Position numbers and translations under genes: made by a program
Notes under the pieces: generated by a model
The model's input: only the letters and a program-made list of their open reading frames with translations
Database searches by the model: none
What the model was told of the DNA's origin: nothing
From: Pseudaeromonas sp963677375
GTDB taxonomy: Bacteria; Pseudomonadota; Gammaproteobacteria; Enterobacterales; Aeromonadaceae
Assembly: GCA_963677375.2 (NCBI GenBank)
Contig: CAXXIF010000004.1
Span: 186,001-250,000 of the forward strand
Reading direction: 5' to 3'
DNA length: 64,000 nt
Part shown: positions 1 to 7,479 of the stretch, piece by piece
Layout of the letters: each line of letters starts with the position of its first letter
Position numbering within the stretch: position 1 is the stretch's first letter

Positions 1-1
1 G

Positions 2-64
2 CCAGCGGGTTACGATGCGGTGAGATCCTTGTTCGACGAACGGTATGAGGATGAGTGGTCATGA
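2..64 (+). CDS. C-terminal end of an unidentified prophage gene (5' end outside window)
   Basis: An open frame runs from the window edge to a TGA at 62-64 and encodes about 20 residues ending in DERYEDEWS. It lies 36 bases before the Mor-type gene on the same strand. In Mu the gene before mor/C belongs to the middle region (gemA type), but so few residues cannot be assigned to any family. The frame is open only over a short stretch, so it may not be coding. Confidence 0.4.
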   Translation, partial: PAGYDAVRSLFDERYEDEWS

Positions 65-100
65 GATTGGTGCAGCATTCAATCATGGGGGGAGGGCTCC

Positions 101-520
101 ATGACTAACATGGATTTGTTTGCCGATGATCATGAGGCACTAGGGCAGCTTGCTGACCGGATGGATCTGATCCCCACCTCAGAGCTCAAGGCCAAATGGC
201 CACAGTCACTAGCCGATCTGGCGGAGGTTATGGAGTGCGAGCTCAAGCGCGAGGGGGTTGTCGAGGCGGCAGCCAAATCACGCAAACTGGCTTTGGTGTT
301 AGCCCACTATCTGGGTGGTCGGGCGTATTACATCCCGACCGGAGATAACCTCAAGGCCGCATTACGTGACCGCGAGATCTCCGACCGCTGGTACCAGAAT
401 GAGCCGATGGACAGTATCGCGACCCACTACAAGCTAAGTCATCCCCAGCTGTATGCCATCATTGCCGAGCAACGCAAGCTGCATCGGCGGCGGCATCAAC
501 CTGATATCTTTGATACCTAA
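101..520 (+). CDS. Mor/C-family transcriptional activator of Mu-like prophage
   Basis: 139 aa, the usual length for the Mor family. In Mu, Mor and C bind as dimers upstream of middle and late promoters and recruit RNA polymerase. The N-terminal half (about 1-65) is helical and would be the dimerisation part. The C-terminal part (about 85-130, including MDSIATHYKLSHPQLYAII) looks like the helix-turn-helix. A GGGGAGGG purine run about 10 bases upstream supports the ATG. Its place just before lysis and head genes suits an activator of the late genes. A terminator follows directly. Confidence 0.85.
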   Translation: MTNMDLFADDHEALGQLADRMDLIPTSELKAKWPQSLADLAEVMECELKREGVVEAAAKSRKLALVLAHYLGGRAYYIPTGDNLKAALRDREISDRWYQNEPMDSIATHYKLSHPQLYAIIAEQRKLHRRRHQPDIFDT

Positions 521-521
521 T

Positions 522-542
522 CCCGCTTCGGCGGGTTTTTTA
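522..542 (+). terminator. Rho-independent terminator after the Mor-type gene
   Basis: CCCGC, a TTCG tetraloop, GCGGG, then six T residues, starting two bases after the stop codon. It would separate the activator transcript from the inserted gene pair that follows. Confidence 0.85.
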
Positions 543-656
543 TAGCCGAATTAGCGAGAAGTCTGTAGAATCGCCGCCCCATGATTGTTGTTTATAGCCA
601 TGATCTAGGGTAAAACAAAGATCTGCACGTATTCCAATTGGCGCTGAGTTTATTCA

Positions 657-1424
657 ATGGCATTACCTGTACCCAAAACAACGGAACTTCTCCGTACTTT
701 GACATCTTACATTGATGAAGGTCATGCAATAGAGGCTTGGGCTGCAGCAGTGGTAAAGCGAGAAATAGCTGCTATTGAAGACCCTGCAGCCAGAGCGATG
801 CTGAATGCTTTACGTTTGGGGGCGCTGGGGAAAGAGGATGAAGCAGTAGACTCTTTCGATTCAGCTTTGAGAGCGTATTGCGATTCAGTTATCGGTCTGA
901 ATTTCTCTACCTATTTAAGACGTGTTGGTCGATACTCTAGTTACGTTGATCTAGCGTACCGCTTATCAGAGCTCTTTGAAGACCCTGAGATTGTGAGTAA
1001 TGCATGTGAAGCCGCATATGTGACTGCGGATTTGCCGCGAGTTCACACCTTTTCCAAGAGGCTTTGCAAGTACGTATCATCGCAAACGCAAGATAGGGTG
1101 GACATTATGTCGGAAGCTGACAGTTTCGCCAAACTACTTCAAGCTGCTGAAAGAAGCATGGGCGTTAGCCCGACACTTGTGCAGAAGCTTGCATCATTGA
1201 GCATCAGCGTTGCTGATCGTCATCGTAAGATGGTCTCTGGTTCCCGAGTGTCTATTGCTGAAGGCCAGATAATGGTAACAGTTGATGTTAGGGAAGCAGA
1301 CCCTGAGCAGCTATCTGATATGAATTATGAATTGGCGATGGCAATTGCCGATAACGATGAGTTGTTTGACATACCTGCCACTGCTTGGTTTCGAGGCAAA
1401 AACACTGAGGCAAAGGTGGTTTAG
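657..1424 (+). CDS. Unknown 255-aa protein, first gene of a moron pair
   Basis: 255 aa with no family I recognise. The first 110 residues are alanine- and leucine-rich helices with a tetratricopeptide-like feel (ALGKEDEAVDSFDSALRAY); the last 60 residues look like a small alpha/beta piece. No signal peptide or membrane segment. It is followed after two bases by a HEPN-like gene, so the two are probably co-translated. The pair sits between two terminators and has lower GC than the surrounding phage genes, as expected of a moron. A role with the HEPN protein, as antitoxin or partner in defence, is inference from position only. Confidence 0.7.
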   Translation: MALPVPKTTELLRTLTSYIDEGHAIEAWAAAVVKREIAAIEDPAARAMLNALRLGALGKEDEAVDSFDSALRAYCDSVIGLNFSTYLRRVGRYSSYVDLAYRLSELFEDPEIVSNACEAAYVTADLPRVHTFSKRLCKYVSSQTQDRVDIMSEADSFAKLLQAAERSMGVSPTLVQKLASLSISVADRHRKMVSGSRVSIAEGQIMVTVDVREADPEQLSDMNYELAMAIADNDELFDIPATAWFRGKNTEAKVV

Positions 1425-1426
1425 CT

Positions 1427-1804
1427 GTGGCTGTTTCAAGCAAGGATTTCCTCGATTTTGCAATCGATGTTTTGAATCGAACAGATGAGATAGGTTATAG
1501 GAACGCTATTGCTCGCGCGTACTATGCAATGTTTCATGAAGTTACCTCGATGATGACATCTATGCCCGTCTATAGCGCTCATGCCCATGATGGTCTTATT
1601 CAGTACCTCAATAACGCAGGGGGCAAAACAGAGTCGTACTCTCAAGCTGAATTAAGAGGGCTTGCAGCCATTTTACGTCAGCAAAAAGGAAAGCGAGTTC
1701 TTTCTGATTACGATTTACAAGGGAATATTACGAGTGCTGATGCTAGGGAAAGCATCAAAACTGCAGAAAGATTATTTGCCAAATGTAACCAGATGAAAAC
1801 CTAG
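1427..1804 (+). CDS. HEPN-like domain protein, second gene of a moron pair
   Basis: 125 aa from a GTG start two bases after the upstream stop. Residues about 24-40 read RNAIARAYYAMFHE, which matches the R...YYAxFH signature of HEPN proteins and contains an R-x6-H pair that could be a ribonuclease site. Many HEPN proteins are toxin RNases or the HEPN half of HEPN/MNT pairs, but no nucleotidyltransferase is adjacent here. The coupling to the upstream gene and the placement inside a prophage suggest a toxin-antitoxin or phage-exclusion pair; this is inference. Confidence 0.65.
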   Translation: MAVSSKDFLDFAIDVLNRTDEIGYRNAIARAYYAMFHEVTSMMTSMPVYSAHAHDGLIQYLNNAGGKTESYSQAELRGLAAILRQQKGKRVLSDYDLQGNITSADARESIKTAERLFAKCNQMKT

Positions 1805-1821
1805 CATTTTCACTGATTGAT

Positions 1822-1846
1822 AACCCCGCCACTGCGCGGGGTTTTC
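1822..1846 (+). terminator. Terminator closing the HEPN moron
   Basis: AACCCCGC, a six-base loop, GCGGGGTT and further T residues, 18 bases after the HEPN gene. It insulates the moron from the late operon that begins at the lysozyme gene. Confidence 0.85.
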
Positions 1847-1850
1847 CTTA

Positions 1851-1872
1851 TGTAACCCACCATAAACCCGCC
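1851..1872 (+). repeat. 22-bp repeat, copy 1 (possible late-promoter element)
   Basis: The sequence starting TGTAACCCACCATAAACCC is repeated exactly at 11111-11132. Copy 1 lies upstream of the lysozyme gene and copy 2 upstream of the protease gene. These are the places where Mu has the C-activated promoters Plys and PI. Each copy also lies just after a moron, so it could instead be a recombination boundary. Confidence 0.6.
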
Positions 1873-1934
1873 GCAACCGGCCCCGCCAGTACGCTATCGA
1901 TACAGCGTTTAAACTGGATTTTAACGGGGCTCAT

Positions 1935-2408
1935 ATGCCGAATTTCATCATCAATCAGACCGAGTATGAGGAAGGGTTTAAACCCCGGCCTTACTACTGT
2001 TCAGAAGGCTATCCCACTGTTGGTTATGGATTCCGGATCGCGGCACAAGGCGCGCCGCTGCCGGAGTTCTATCTGCCGCGCAAGGCCGCAGATGTTTGGC
2101 TGATCGAGCTGCTGACCGGCACGGTCGCCGAGATGTGCAAACGCCACCCCATCAACGATGCCCTGACTACCATTGGCGACAATGAGCCGCGCCGTGCTGT
2201 GCTTATTTCGATGGCCTATCAATTGGGCGTTGTCGGTCTGCTGGCATTCACAAAAACACTGGACCTGATTCGGCGAGGGGATTACTCCGCCGCCGCCCGC
2301 GAAATGCTCAATAGTCGCTGGGCCAAACAAACCCCTGAGCGTGCTGCTCGCCATGCTCAGCAACTGCGCTCTGGCGTTTGGGCCCCTGAATATGGATTCG
2401 GGGGTTAA
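1935..2408 (+). CDS. Phage endolysin, T4-lysozyme-like
   Basis: 157 aa. The N-terminal part has the pattern of GH24-type phage lysozymes: an acidic residue followed by EGFKPRPYYCSEGYPTVGYGF, where E13 would be the catalytic glutamate and TVGYG the substrate-site strand. No signal peptide, so release would depend on the holin encoded downstream. It is the first gene of the late cluster, as in Mu, where lys opens that operon. The stop is followed after two bases by the next gene. Confidence 0.8.
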   Translation: MPNFIINQTEYEEGFKPRPYYCSEGYPTVGYGFRIAAQGAPLPEFYLPRKAADVWLIELLTGTVAEMCKRHPINDALTTIGDNEPRRAVLISMAYQLGVVGLLAFTKTLDLIRRGDYSAAAREMLNSRWAKQTPERAARHAQQLRSGVWAPEYGFGG

Positions 2409-2410
2409 TC

Positions 2411-2710
2411 ATGGCGACTGCATCCCGACATCCTGCACCCAAACAACACGCCACCAGTGGCGGCCAAGCGGCTATCTCGTTCGGTATTCCGGAGCTCAGA
2501 AATCCGCGTTATCTCGCCATCTTCAAAGCCGGTCGCCAGGCGCATTTCAAAGCCGACCGTGATGGCCTCGGGGACGCTGTCCCTCTTTATTCCCATAACG
2601 CCACCTATCAAGCGTTATTCAACCGGGGCTGGGCGAGCGTGACAGAAGTTCACCTCCTGCAGGCCCGATATCGTCGTCACCAGGAAGGAGTACACCATGC
2701 CACAAGTTGA
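2411..2710 (+). CDS. Small protein of the lysis region, unknown function
   Basis: 99 aa, basic, rich in His and Arg, with no membrane segment or recognisable domain. It starts two bases after the lysozyme stop and overlaps the holin-like gene by 14 bases, so it is probably translated as part of the lysis operon. The position is where some phages encode spanins or lysis accessory proteins, but no lipobox or transmembrane segment supports that. Confidence 0.6.
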   Translation: MATASRHPAPKQHATSGGQAAISFGIPELRNPRYLAIFKAGRQAHFKADRDGLGDAVPLYSHNATYQALFNRGWASVTEVHLLQARYRRHQEGVHHATS

Positions 2711-2927
2711 ATCCACGGTCGGAACCCTGACCAAACCTGCCACTAAAAGTCTGACCATCTGGGGTGGCGTTATTGCTCTCGGTGCTGGTATTGCCGGGCT
2801 GTTTGGTTACCACATAGACCCTGCTATTCAGGCCAATATTGTTGAGCTGGCGAGCTCAGCGGTGTCAGTGGTCGGTGGTGCGGTTGCCATCTATGGTCGC
2901 ATCAAGGCCACCCACGTTATCAAGTGA
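2697..2927 (+). CDS. Holin-like small membrane protein
   Basis: 76 aa with two hydrophobic segments (about 20-42, SLTIWGGVIALGAGIAGLFGY, and about 48-67, ending VGGAVAIYG) joined by a short polar turn, and a basic C-terminus. This is the layout of a class II phage holin. AAGGAG lies 8 bases before the ATG. Location between endolysin and packaging genes supports the call. It would form membrane lesions that release the endolysin. Confidence 0.7.
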   Translation: MPQVESTVGTLTKPATKSLTIWGGVIALGAGIAGLFGYHIDPAIQANIVELASSAVSVVGGAVAIYGRIKATHVIK

Positions 2928-2933
2928 GGCACC

Positions 2934-3176
2934 ATGCCTGATCTGATTGATAAGGCGCAATGCCTGGAAGAAGAACAACGGCAAAGAGCTTTGGGGGCGC
3001 TACGACAGCGCCCCCGCGAGGCACCCGATGAAGATGAACATGGGCGCTACTGTCTGGACTGCGGCGATGTGATCCCGGATGCGCGCTTGGTCATCGAGCC
3101 GTTTGCTGTGCGATGTGTCGAGTGCCTGACGGTACGCGAGAAGCAGGAGGCTATCCGTCATGGCGGAGTTCGTTAA
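2934..3176 (+). CDS. TraR/DksA-type C4 zinc-finger protein
   Basis: 80 aa. A four-cysteine finger is visible as CLDCGD and RCVECL, 18-20 residues apart, in the C-terminal half, after a helical N-terminus. TraR/DksA proteins insert into the RNA polymerase secondary channel and retune promoters; small phage versions of about this length are common in Mu-like prophages. It overlaps the next gene by 17 bases, as in a tightly packed late operon. Confidence 0.8.
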   Translation: MPDLIDKAQCLEEEQRQRALGALRQRPREAPDEDEHGRYCLDCGDVIPDARLVIEPFAVRCVECLTVREKQEAIRHGGVR

Positions 3177-3462
3177 GACGTATTGGCCGGTACTCATCGG
3201 GCTGTTGTCCTTTGCCTCTCTGGTTGTTCAGACATTGCTGGCAAAGACCTATGCCAAGCGGGAGACGGTCACTGTTCTGGATGGGCGAATCACTCTGGTG
3301 GAGCAGAAAATTGCTGATCTGCCCAGCGAGCGGGAGTTGCACAAGCTGCAGCTGGATATATCCGATCTGCGCGGTGAGCTACGTGCGGTCAGGCCCGAAC
3401 TGGCACAGCTGCGACGGTTGAGTGATCTGTTGTTGGAAAATGAACTCAAGGAGAAAGCATGA
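3160..3462 (+). CDS. DUF2730-type protein (Mu gp25-like)
   Basis: 100 aa: an N-terminal membrane segment (about 8-28, YWPVLIGLLSFASLVVQTLL) followed by a long charged helix likely to form a coiled coil. This is the build of the DUF2730/Mu gp25 family, which sits in the same place in Mu-like genomes, between the lysis and terminase genes. Function unknown. The stop overlaps the next start (ATGA). Confidence 0.7.
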   Translation: MAEFVKTYWPVLIGLLSFASLVVQTLLAKTYAKRETVTVLDGRITLVEQKIADLPSERELHKLQLDISDLRGELRAVRPELAQLRRLSDLLLENELKEKA

Positions 3463-3752
3463 GCCTACGGGATTTGCTCGAAGAAGATCGCCGTCTGGTG
3501 ATTTTGCGTAGTTTGGTGGAGATAGGCGGGGAGGCTAACGAGTCGATCCTCAATGACTGCCTGGATGCCTATGGTCACCGTGTCAGTCGTGATCAGGTGC
3601 GCACCCATATCAATTGGTTGGCAGAGCAAGGGCTGGTCACTGTTGAAATGGTGGGCAGCTACATGGTGGCCAGTCTGACCGGTCGGGGCCAGGACGCTGC
3701 AGAAGGGCGCGCCACGGTTCCGGGGGTTAAAAAGCCTCGGGCGCGGGGATAA
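3459..3752 (+). CDS. Mu gp26-like winged-helix protein
   Basis: 97 aa. Residues 8-75 look like a winged helix (VILRSLVEIGGEANESILND, then DQVRTHINWLAEQGLVTVE). Proteins of this kind, named VpaChn25_0724 family in annotation, occupy this position in Mu-like prophages next to the small terminase. A DNA-binding role in packaging or regulation is plausible but not shown. Confidence 0.7.
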   Translation: MSLRDLLEEDRRLVILRSLVEIGGEANESILNDCLDAYGHRVSRDQVRTHINWLAEQGLVTVEMVGSYMVASLTGRGQDAAEGRATVPGVKKPRARG

Positions 3753-3755
3753 ACC

Positions 3756-4334
3756 ATGGCTGACGAGCGCCCGACCCGAGGCAGGTCTAGCAAGGTTGAC
3801 CTGCTGCCGGAAAATATCCGCAATCAACTGCACGCGATGCTGCGTGAAAAGTCGATTACCCAACAGCAGATCCTGGACTCCATCAACGATCTGATTGACG
3901 AGGATGGCCTGCCTGGGGATCTCAAACTCTCCCGTTCGGGCCTCAACCGTTACGCCACCCAGGTGGAGCAAGTGGGGGCTAGCCTACGCCAGATGCGTGA
4001 AGCCACCGCCGCCTTGACCGCGCAACTGGGCGACAAGCCAACAGGGGAGGTAACCAAGCTCATTCTGGAAATGGGGCGTGGTCAGCTGTTCAAACTATTT
4101 ATGGCCCAGGCCAATGACCCGGATGCCGAAGTGGATGTCGGCATGCTCAAAGAGGCCATGCTCGCCGCCCAGCGTCTGGAATCTACTGCCATGCAAAGTC
4201 ATAAGCGGGAGAAAGAGATCCGCCAGGCGTTTGCTGAAGAGGTGGCTGCCAAGACCGAGCAGATTGTCACTCAAGCAGGTTTGACTCGGGATACCGCAGC
4301 CCAGATCCGCCGTGAAATTCTGGGGATCGCATGA
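3756..4334 (+). CDS. Terminase small subunit candidate (DUF3486, Mu gp27-like)
   Basis: 192 aa, mostly helical. The N-terminus (about 1-25) is basic, followed by a helix-turn-helix-like stretch (ITQQQILDSINDLI and LKLSRSGLNRYATQ). This matches DUF3486 proteins, found directly before the large terminase in Mu-like phages and proposed as small terminase. It overlaps the large subunit by four bases (ATGA). Confidence 0.8.
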   Translation: MADERPTRGRSSKVDLLPENIRNQLHAMLREKSITQQQILDSINDLIDEDGLPGDLKLSRSGLNRYATQVEQVGASLRQMREATAALTAQLGDKPTGEVTKLILEMGRGQLFKLFMAQANDPDAEVDVGMLKEAMLAAQRLESTAMQSHKREKEIRQAFAEEVAAKTEQIVTQAGLTRDTAAQIRREILGIA

Positions 4335-5893
4335 CGGAGCAGAGTGCCGTATCTCGCGCCGCGCAACTGGCTGTTCAGCTGGGTACCGAGTTCAATCCAG
4401 ATGATGTGCTGCTGCCATATCAGAAGATCTGGATAGCTGACGACAGCCCGTTAAAGATTGCGGAGAAGTCACGGCGGACGGGTATCACCTGGGCAGAAGC
4501 GGCAGACGCCACGCTTAAATCCTCGTTAGCCAAGTCAGAAGGCGGCTCCAATCACTTTTATGTGGGCTCCAATAAGGAGATGGCCCGCGAGTTTATTGAT
4601 GCTGTGGCCATGTGGGCCAAGGCGTTTAACAAGGCTGCCGGGGATATCCAGGAGGAAGTCTTTGCCGATGAAGACAAAGACATACTGACCTTCGTTGTCT
4701 ATTTCTCCTCCGGCTTCAAGGTGCAGGCGCTCTCGTCCAACCCTTCAAATCTTCGAGGGATGCAAGGGACTGTCACCATAGATGAAGCAGCATTCCACGA
4801 GCGTCTGGCCGAAGTGCTCAAGGCTGCGTTGGCGCTCACCATGTGGGGGGCCAAGGTCCGTTTAATCAGTACCCACAATGGCGTGGATAACCTGTTTAAC
4901 CAGCTGATAACGGACAGCCGCGCCGGGAAGAAACGCTATTCCATTCACACCATCACTCTGGATGACGCTTGTCGGCAGGGGCTCTACCGCCGCATCTGCC
5001 AGGTCAAAGGTATGGTCTGGAGTCAGGCCGTCGAGGATGAGTGGAAAGCCGGTCTGCTCAAAGACACGGCCACCGAAGAGGATGCGCTCGAAGAGTATTT
5101 CTGCGTCCCCAAGCAAGGCGGGGGTGTCTATATCAAACGCTCCCTGATTGAGCGGGCCATGCAGCCCGATATCCCCATCATTCGCTTCACCGCGCCCAAA
5201 GACTTCGAGCTGATGAGTGAAGAGACTCGCCTCGCTGTGGGATCTGTCTGGTGTGAGGAAAACCTCAAGCCGTGGCTGGGGAGTCTGGATCAGACCTGCC
5301 GCCATGTCCTGGGTGAGGACTTTGCCCGCAAGGGGGACCTGTCGGTGTTTGTGCCGTTGGCTATCGCCAACAATCTGCGCAAGCGGGTGCCGTTCGTGGT
5401 GGAGCTGGCTAATGCCCCTTACGAGACCCAACGCCAGATCCTCTTCTATTTATTGTTGGGTTTGCCTCGCCTGCGTGCCGCTTCTTTTGATGCCACCGGT
5501 AATGGCGGTTATCTGGCAGAGGCCGCTCGCCTCAAGTGGGGGGCCAGCATGATCGAATGCGTGATGCTCAATGACCCCTGGTATCGGGAGTGGATGCCCA
5601 AGCTCAAGGTGGAGTTTGAAGACGACACCCTGGTGATCCCCCGTCATGCCGATGTGATCGATGACCTGGGCAAAATCCAGGTGATCAACGGGGTACCCAA
5701 AATCGACAAGGGGCGTAGCACTGACGCCTCGGGCCAGAAGCGCCACGGTGACTTCGCGGTGGCATTGGCCATGGCGATCCGGGCCAGCTGGATGGAGGGC
5801 GGAGCTATAGAGTTCACGCCGCTTCCGGGCAAGCGCGAAACCAGTCCGGACGATGACGACGACTATCACCGCTTTGAACGAGGGGCCTGGTAA
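4331..5893 (+). CDS. Terminase large subunit (Mu gp28-like)
   Basis: 520 aa, typical for Mu-type large terminases. A Walker-A-like loop KSRRTGITW is at residues 46-54 and a Walker B candidate TVTIDEAAF lies near residue 150. The C-terminal half holds acidic motifs suited to the RNase H-like nuclease (GEDFARKGDLS, ASFDATGNGGYL). It would drive headful packaging of DNA into the prohead. It is translationally coupled to the genes on both sides. Confidence 0.9.
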   Translation: MTEQSAVSRAAQLAVQLGTEFNPDDVLLPYQKIWIADDSPLKIAEKSRRTGITWAEAADATLKSSLAKSEGGSNHFYVGSNKEMAREFIDAVAMWAKAFNKAAGDIQEEVFADEDKDILTFVVYFSSGFKVQALSSNPSNLRGMQGTVTIDEAAFHERLAEVLKAALALTMWGAKVRLISTHNGVDNLFNQLITDSRAGKKRYSIHTITLDDACRQGLYRRICQVKGMVWSQAVEDEWKAGLLKDTATEEDALEEYFCVPKQGGGVYIKRSLIERAMQPDIPIIRFTAPKDFELMSEETRLAVGSVWCEENLKPWLGSLDQTCRHVLGEDFARKGDLSVFVPLAIANNLRKRVPFVVELANAPYETQRQILFYLLLGLPRLRAASFDATGNGGYLAEAARLKWGASMIECVMLNDPWYREWMPKLKVEFEDDTLVIPRHADVIDDLGKIQVINGVPKIDKGRSTDASGQKRHGDFAVALAMAIRASWMEGGAIEFTPLPGKRETSPDDDDDYHRFERGAW

Positions 5894-7479
5894 TGGCACA
5901 GAGCAGAATTGTAGATATCCACGGCAACCCGCTGGCGTTTGAGCCGGAGCCGCAGACCGAGAACGACAGCAAGCTGGGGATGTTGCGCAAGCACTACTCC
6001 GAACACCCGACTGTGGGGCTCACTCCAGCTAAAGCGGCCATGGCCTTGCGCGAGGCCGAGCAGGGCAGCCTGCTCCTGCAGTGTGAACTAGCCGAAGACA
6101 TGGAAGAGAAAGACAGCCACCTGCAGTCGGAGTTGGGCAAGCGCCGTCGCTCGCTGCAGTCAGTCCCCTGGACCATCCAGCCGCCCCGCAATGCGACCCC
6201 GGAAGAGAAGCGCGATGCCGTTATGATCACCGAGTTACTGGAAGACTTCACCTGGTTCGATGACTGCCTGTTCGATGCCAGTGATGCCATCCTCAAGGGC
6301 TTCTCGGCGCAGGAGTTTACCGGCTGGGAGCAGGTCGAGGGGTTGATGCTGCCCAAGGGGTTGGAATGGCGCGATCCGGCTTGGTTCCAGACTCATCCGG
6401 ATGATCGCAATGCTCTGCGCCTGCGGGATGGCTCCTACGAAGGGGCGGCGCTCAATGGCTTTGGCTGGATCGTCCATCGCGCCAAGTCCAAATCAGGCTA
6501 TCTGGCGCGCAATGGTCTGATCCGCACGCTGGTCTGGCCGTTTCTATTTAAGAACTACAGCGTCAGAGATTTGGCCGAGTTCCTCGAAATTTACGGGCTG
6601 CCCGTCCGTCTGGGCAAATATCCGGAAGGCGCGACCGACAAAGAGAAAGCCACCCTGCTGCAGGCTGTCTTGTCGATTGGCCATAATGCCGGAGGGATTA
6701 TCCCGCGTGGTATGGAGATCGACTTCGAGAACGCCGCCAGCGGTCAGGCCGATCCCTTTGTGGTGATGATGGATTGGTGCGAGCGCTCCATGTCCAAGGC
6801 CATTTTGGGCGGCACCCTCACCAGCCAGGCCGACGGCAAGAGCAGCACCAACGCCCTGGGCAATGTCCACAACGAGGTTCGGCTGGAGGTGCGTGACTCC
6901 GATCTCAAACAGTTGGCTGCAACTCTGACCCGCGATCTGATCTATCCGCTGTATGTGTTGAACGGCACCAGCTATCAGAACCAGCGCCGCATCCCGCGCC
7001 TGGAGTTTGATGTCACAGAGCCGGAGGACATGACCCAGATCGCGGACCCGTTGCGCTCCTTGGTCAGCATGGGGCTGCCGGTACCGGTCAGCTGGGTACG
7101 CGACAAGCTGCAGATCCCCGAGCCTCAAGGCAATGAGGCGGTGCTGCAGATGGTGACTGGGTCGACTGCAGGCGCCCAGAGCGAGGCGGCGCTCAAGGCT
7201 CGGCATCGCCACTGGGCCGTGCTGGCCGCCGGTGCGCCGGAGCAGGATAACCAGGATCGTCAGCTGGCGCGCCTGCAGGCCGAGTCGGCTCCTCTATTGG
7301 CGGCCATGACGGAGGAGATCAAGGCATTGGTCATGCAGTCCGACAGCCTGGAGCAGATCCGTGATGGCTTGCTGGCCATGGAGCCTAATCTCAGTCATGA
7401 CGAGTTGGGGGCCTTGCTGGCTCAGGCCATCGCCGCCAGCGAACTGCTGGGGATGCTGGAGCTGGAGGAGGGTAACTGA
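5893..7479 (+). CDS. Portal protein (DUF935, Mu gp29-like)
   Basis: 528 aa. The N-terminal region, the central part with DWCERSMSKAILGGTLTSQ and the overall length fit the DUF935 portal family of Mu-like phages. The portal ring forms the DNA channel at the head vertex and docks the terminase. It overlaps the terminase stop and the MuF gene start by single bases. Confidence 0.9.
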   Translation: MAQSRIVDIHGNPLAFEPEPQTENDSKLGMLRKHYSEHPTVGLTPAKAAMALREAEQGSLLLQCELAEDMEEKDSHLQSELGKRRRSLQSVPWTIQPPRNATPEEKRDAVMITELLEDFTWFDDCLFDASDAILKGFSAQEFTGWEQVEGLMLPKGLEWRDPAWFQTHPDDRNALRLRDGSYEGAALNGFGWIVHRAKSKSGYLARNGLIRTLVWPFLFKNYSVRDLAEFLEIYGLPVRLGKYPEGATDKEKATLLQAVLSIGHNAGGIIPRGMEIDFENAASGQADPFVVMMDWCERSMSKAILGGTLTSQADGKSSTNALGNVHNEVRLEVRDSDLKQLAATLTRDLIYPLYVLNGTSYQNQRRIPRLEFDVTEPEDMTQIADPLRSLVSMGLPVPVSWVRDKLQIPEPQGNEAVLQMVTGSTAGAQSEAALKARHRHWAVLAAGAPEQDNQDRQLARLQAESAPLLAAMTEEIKALVMQSDSLEQIRDGLLAMEPNLSHDELGALLAQAIAASELLGMLELEEGN

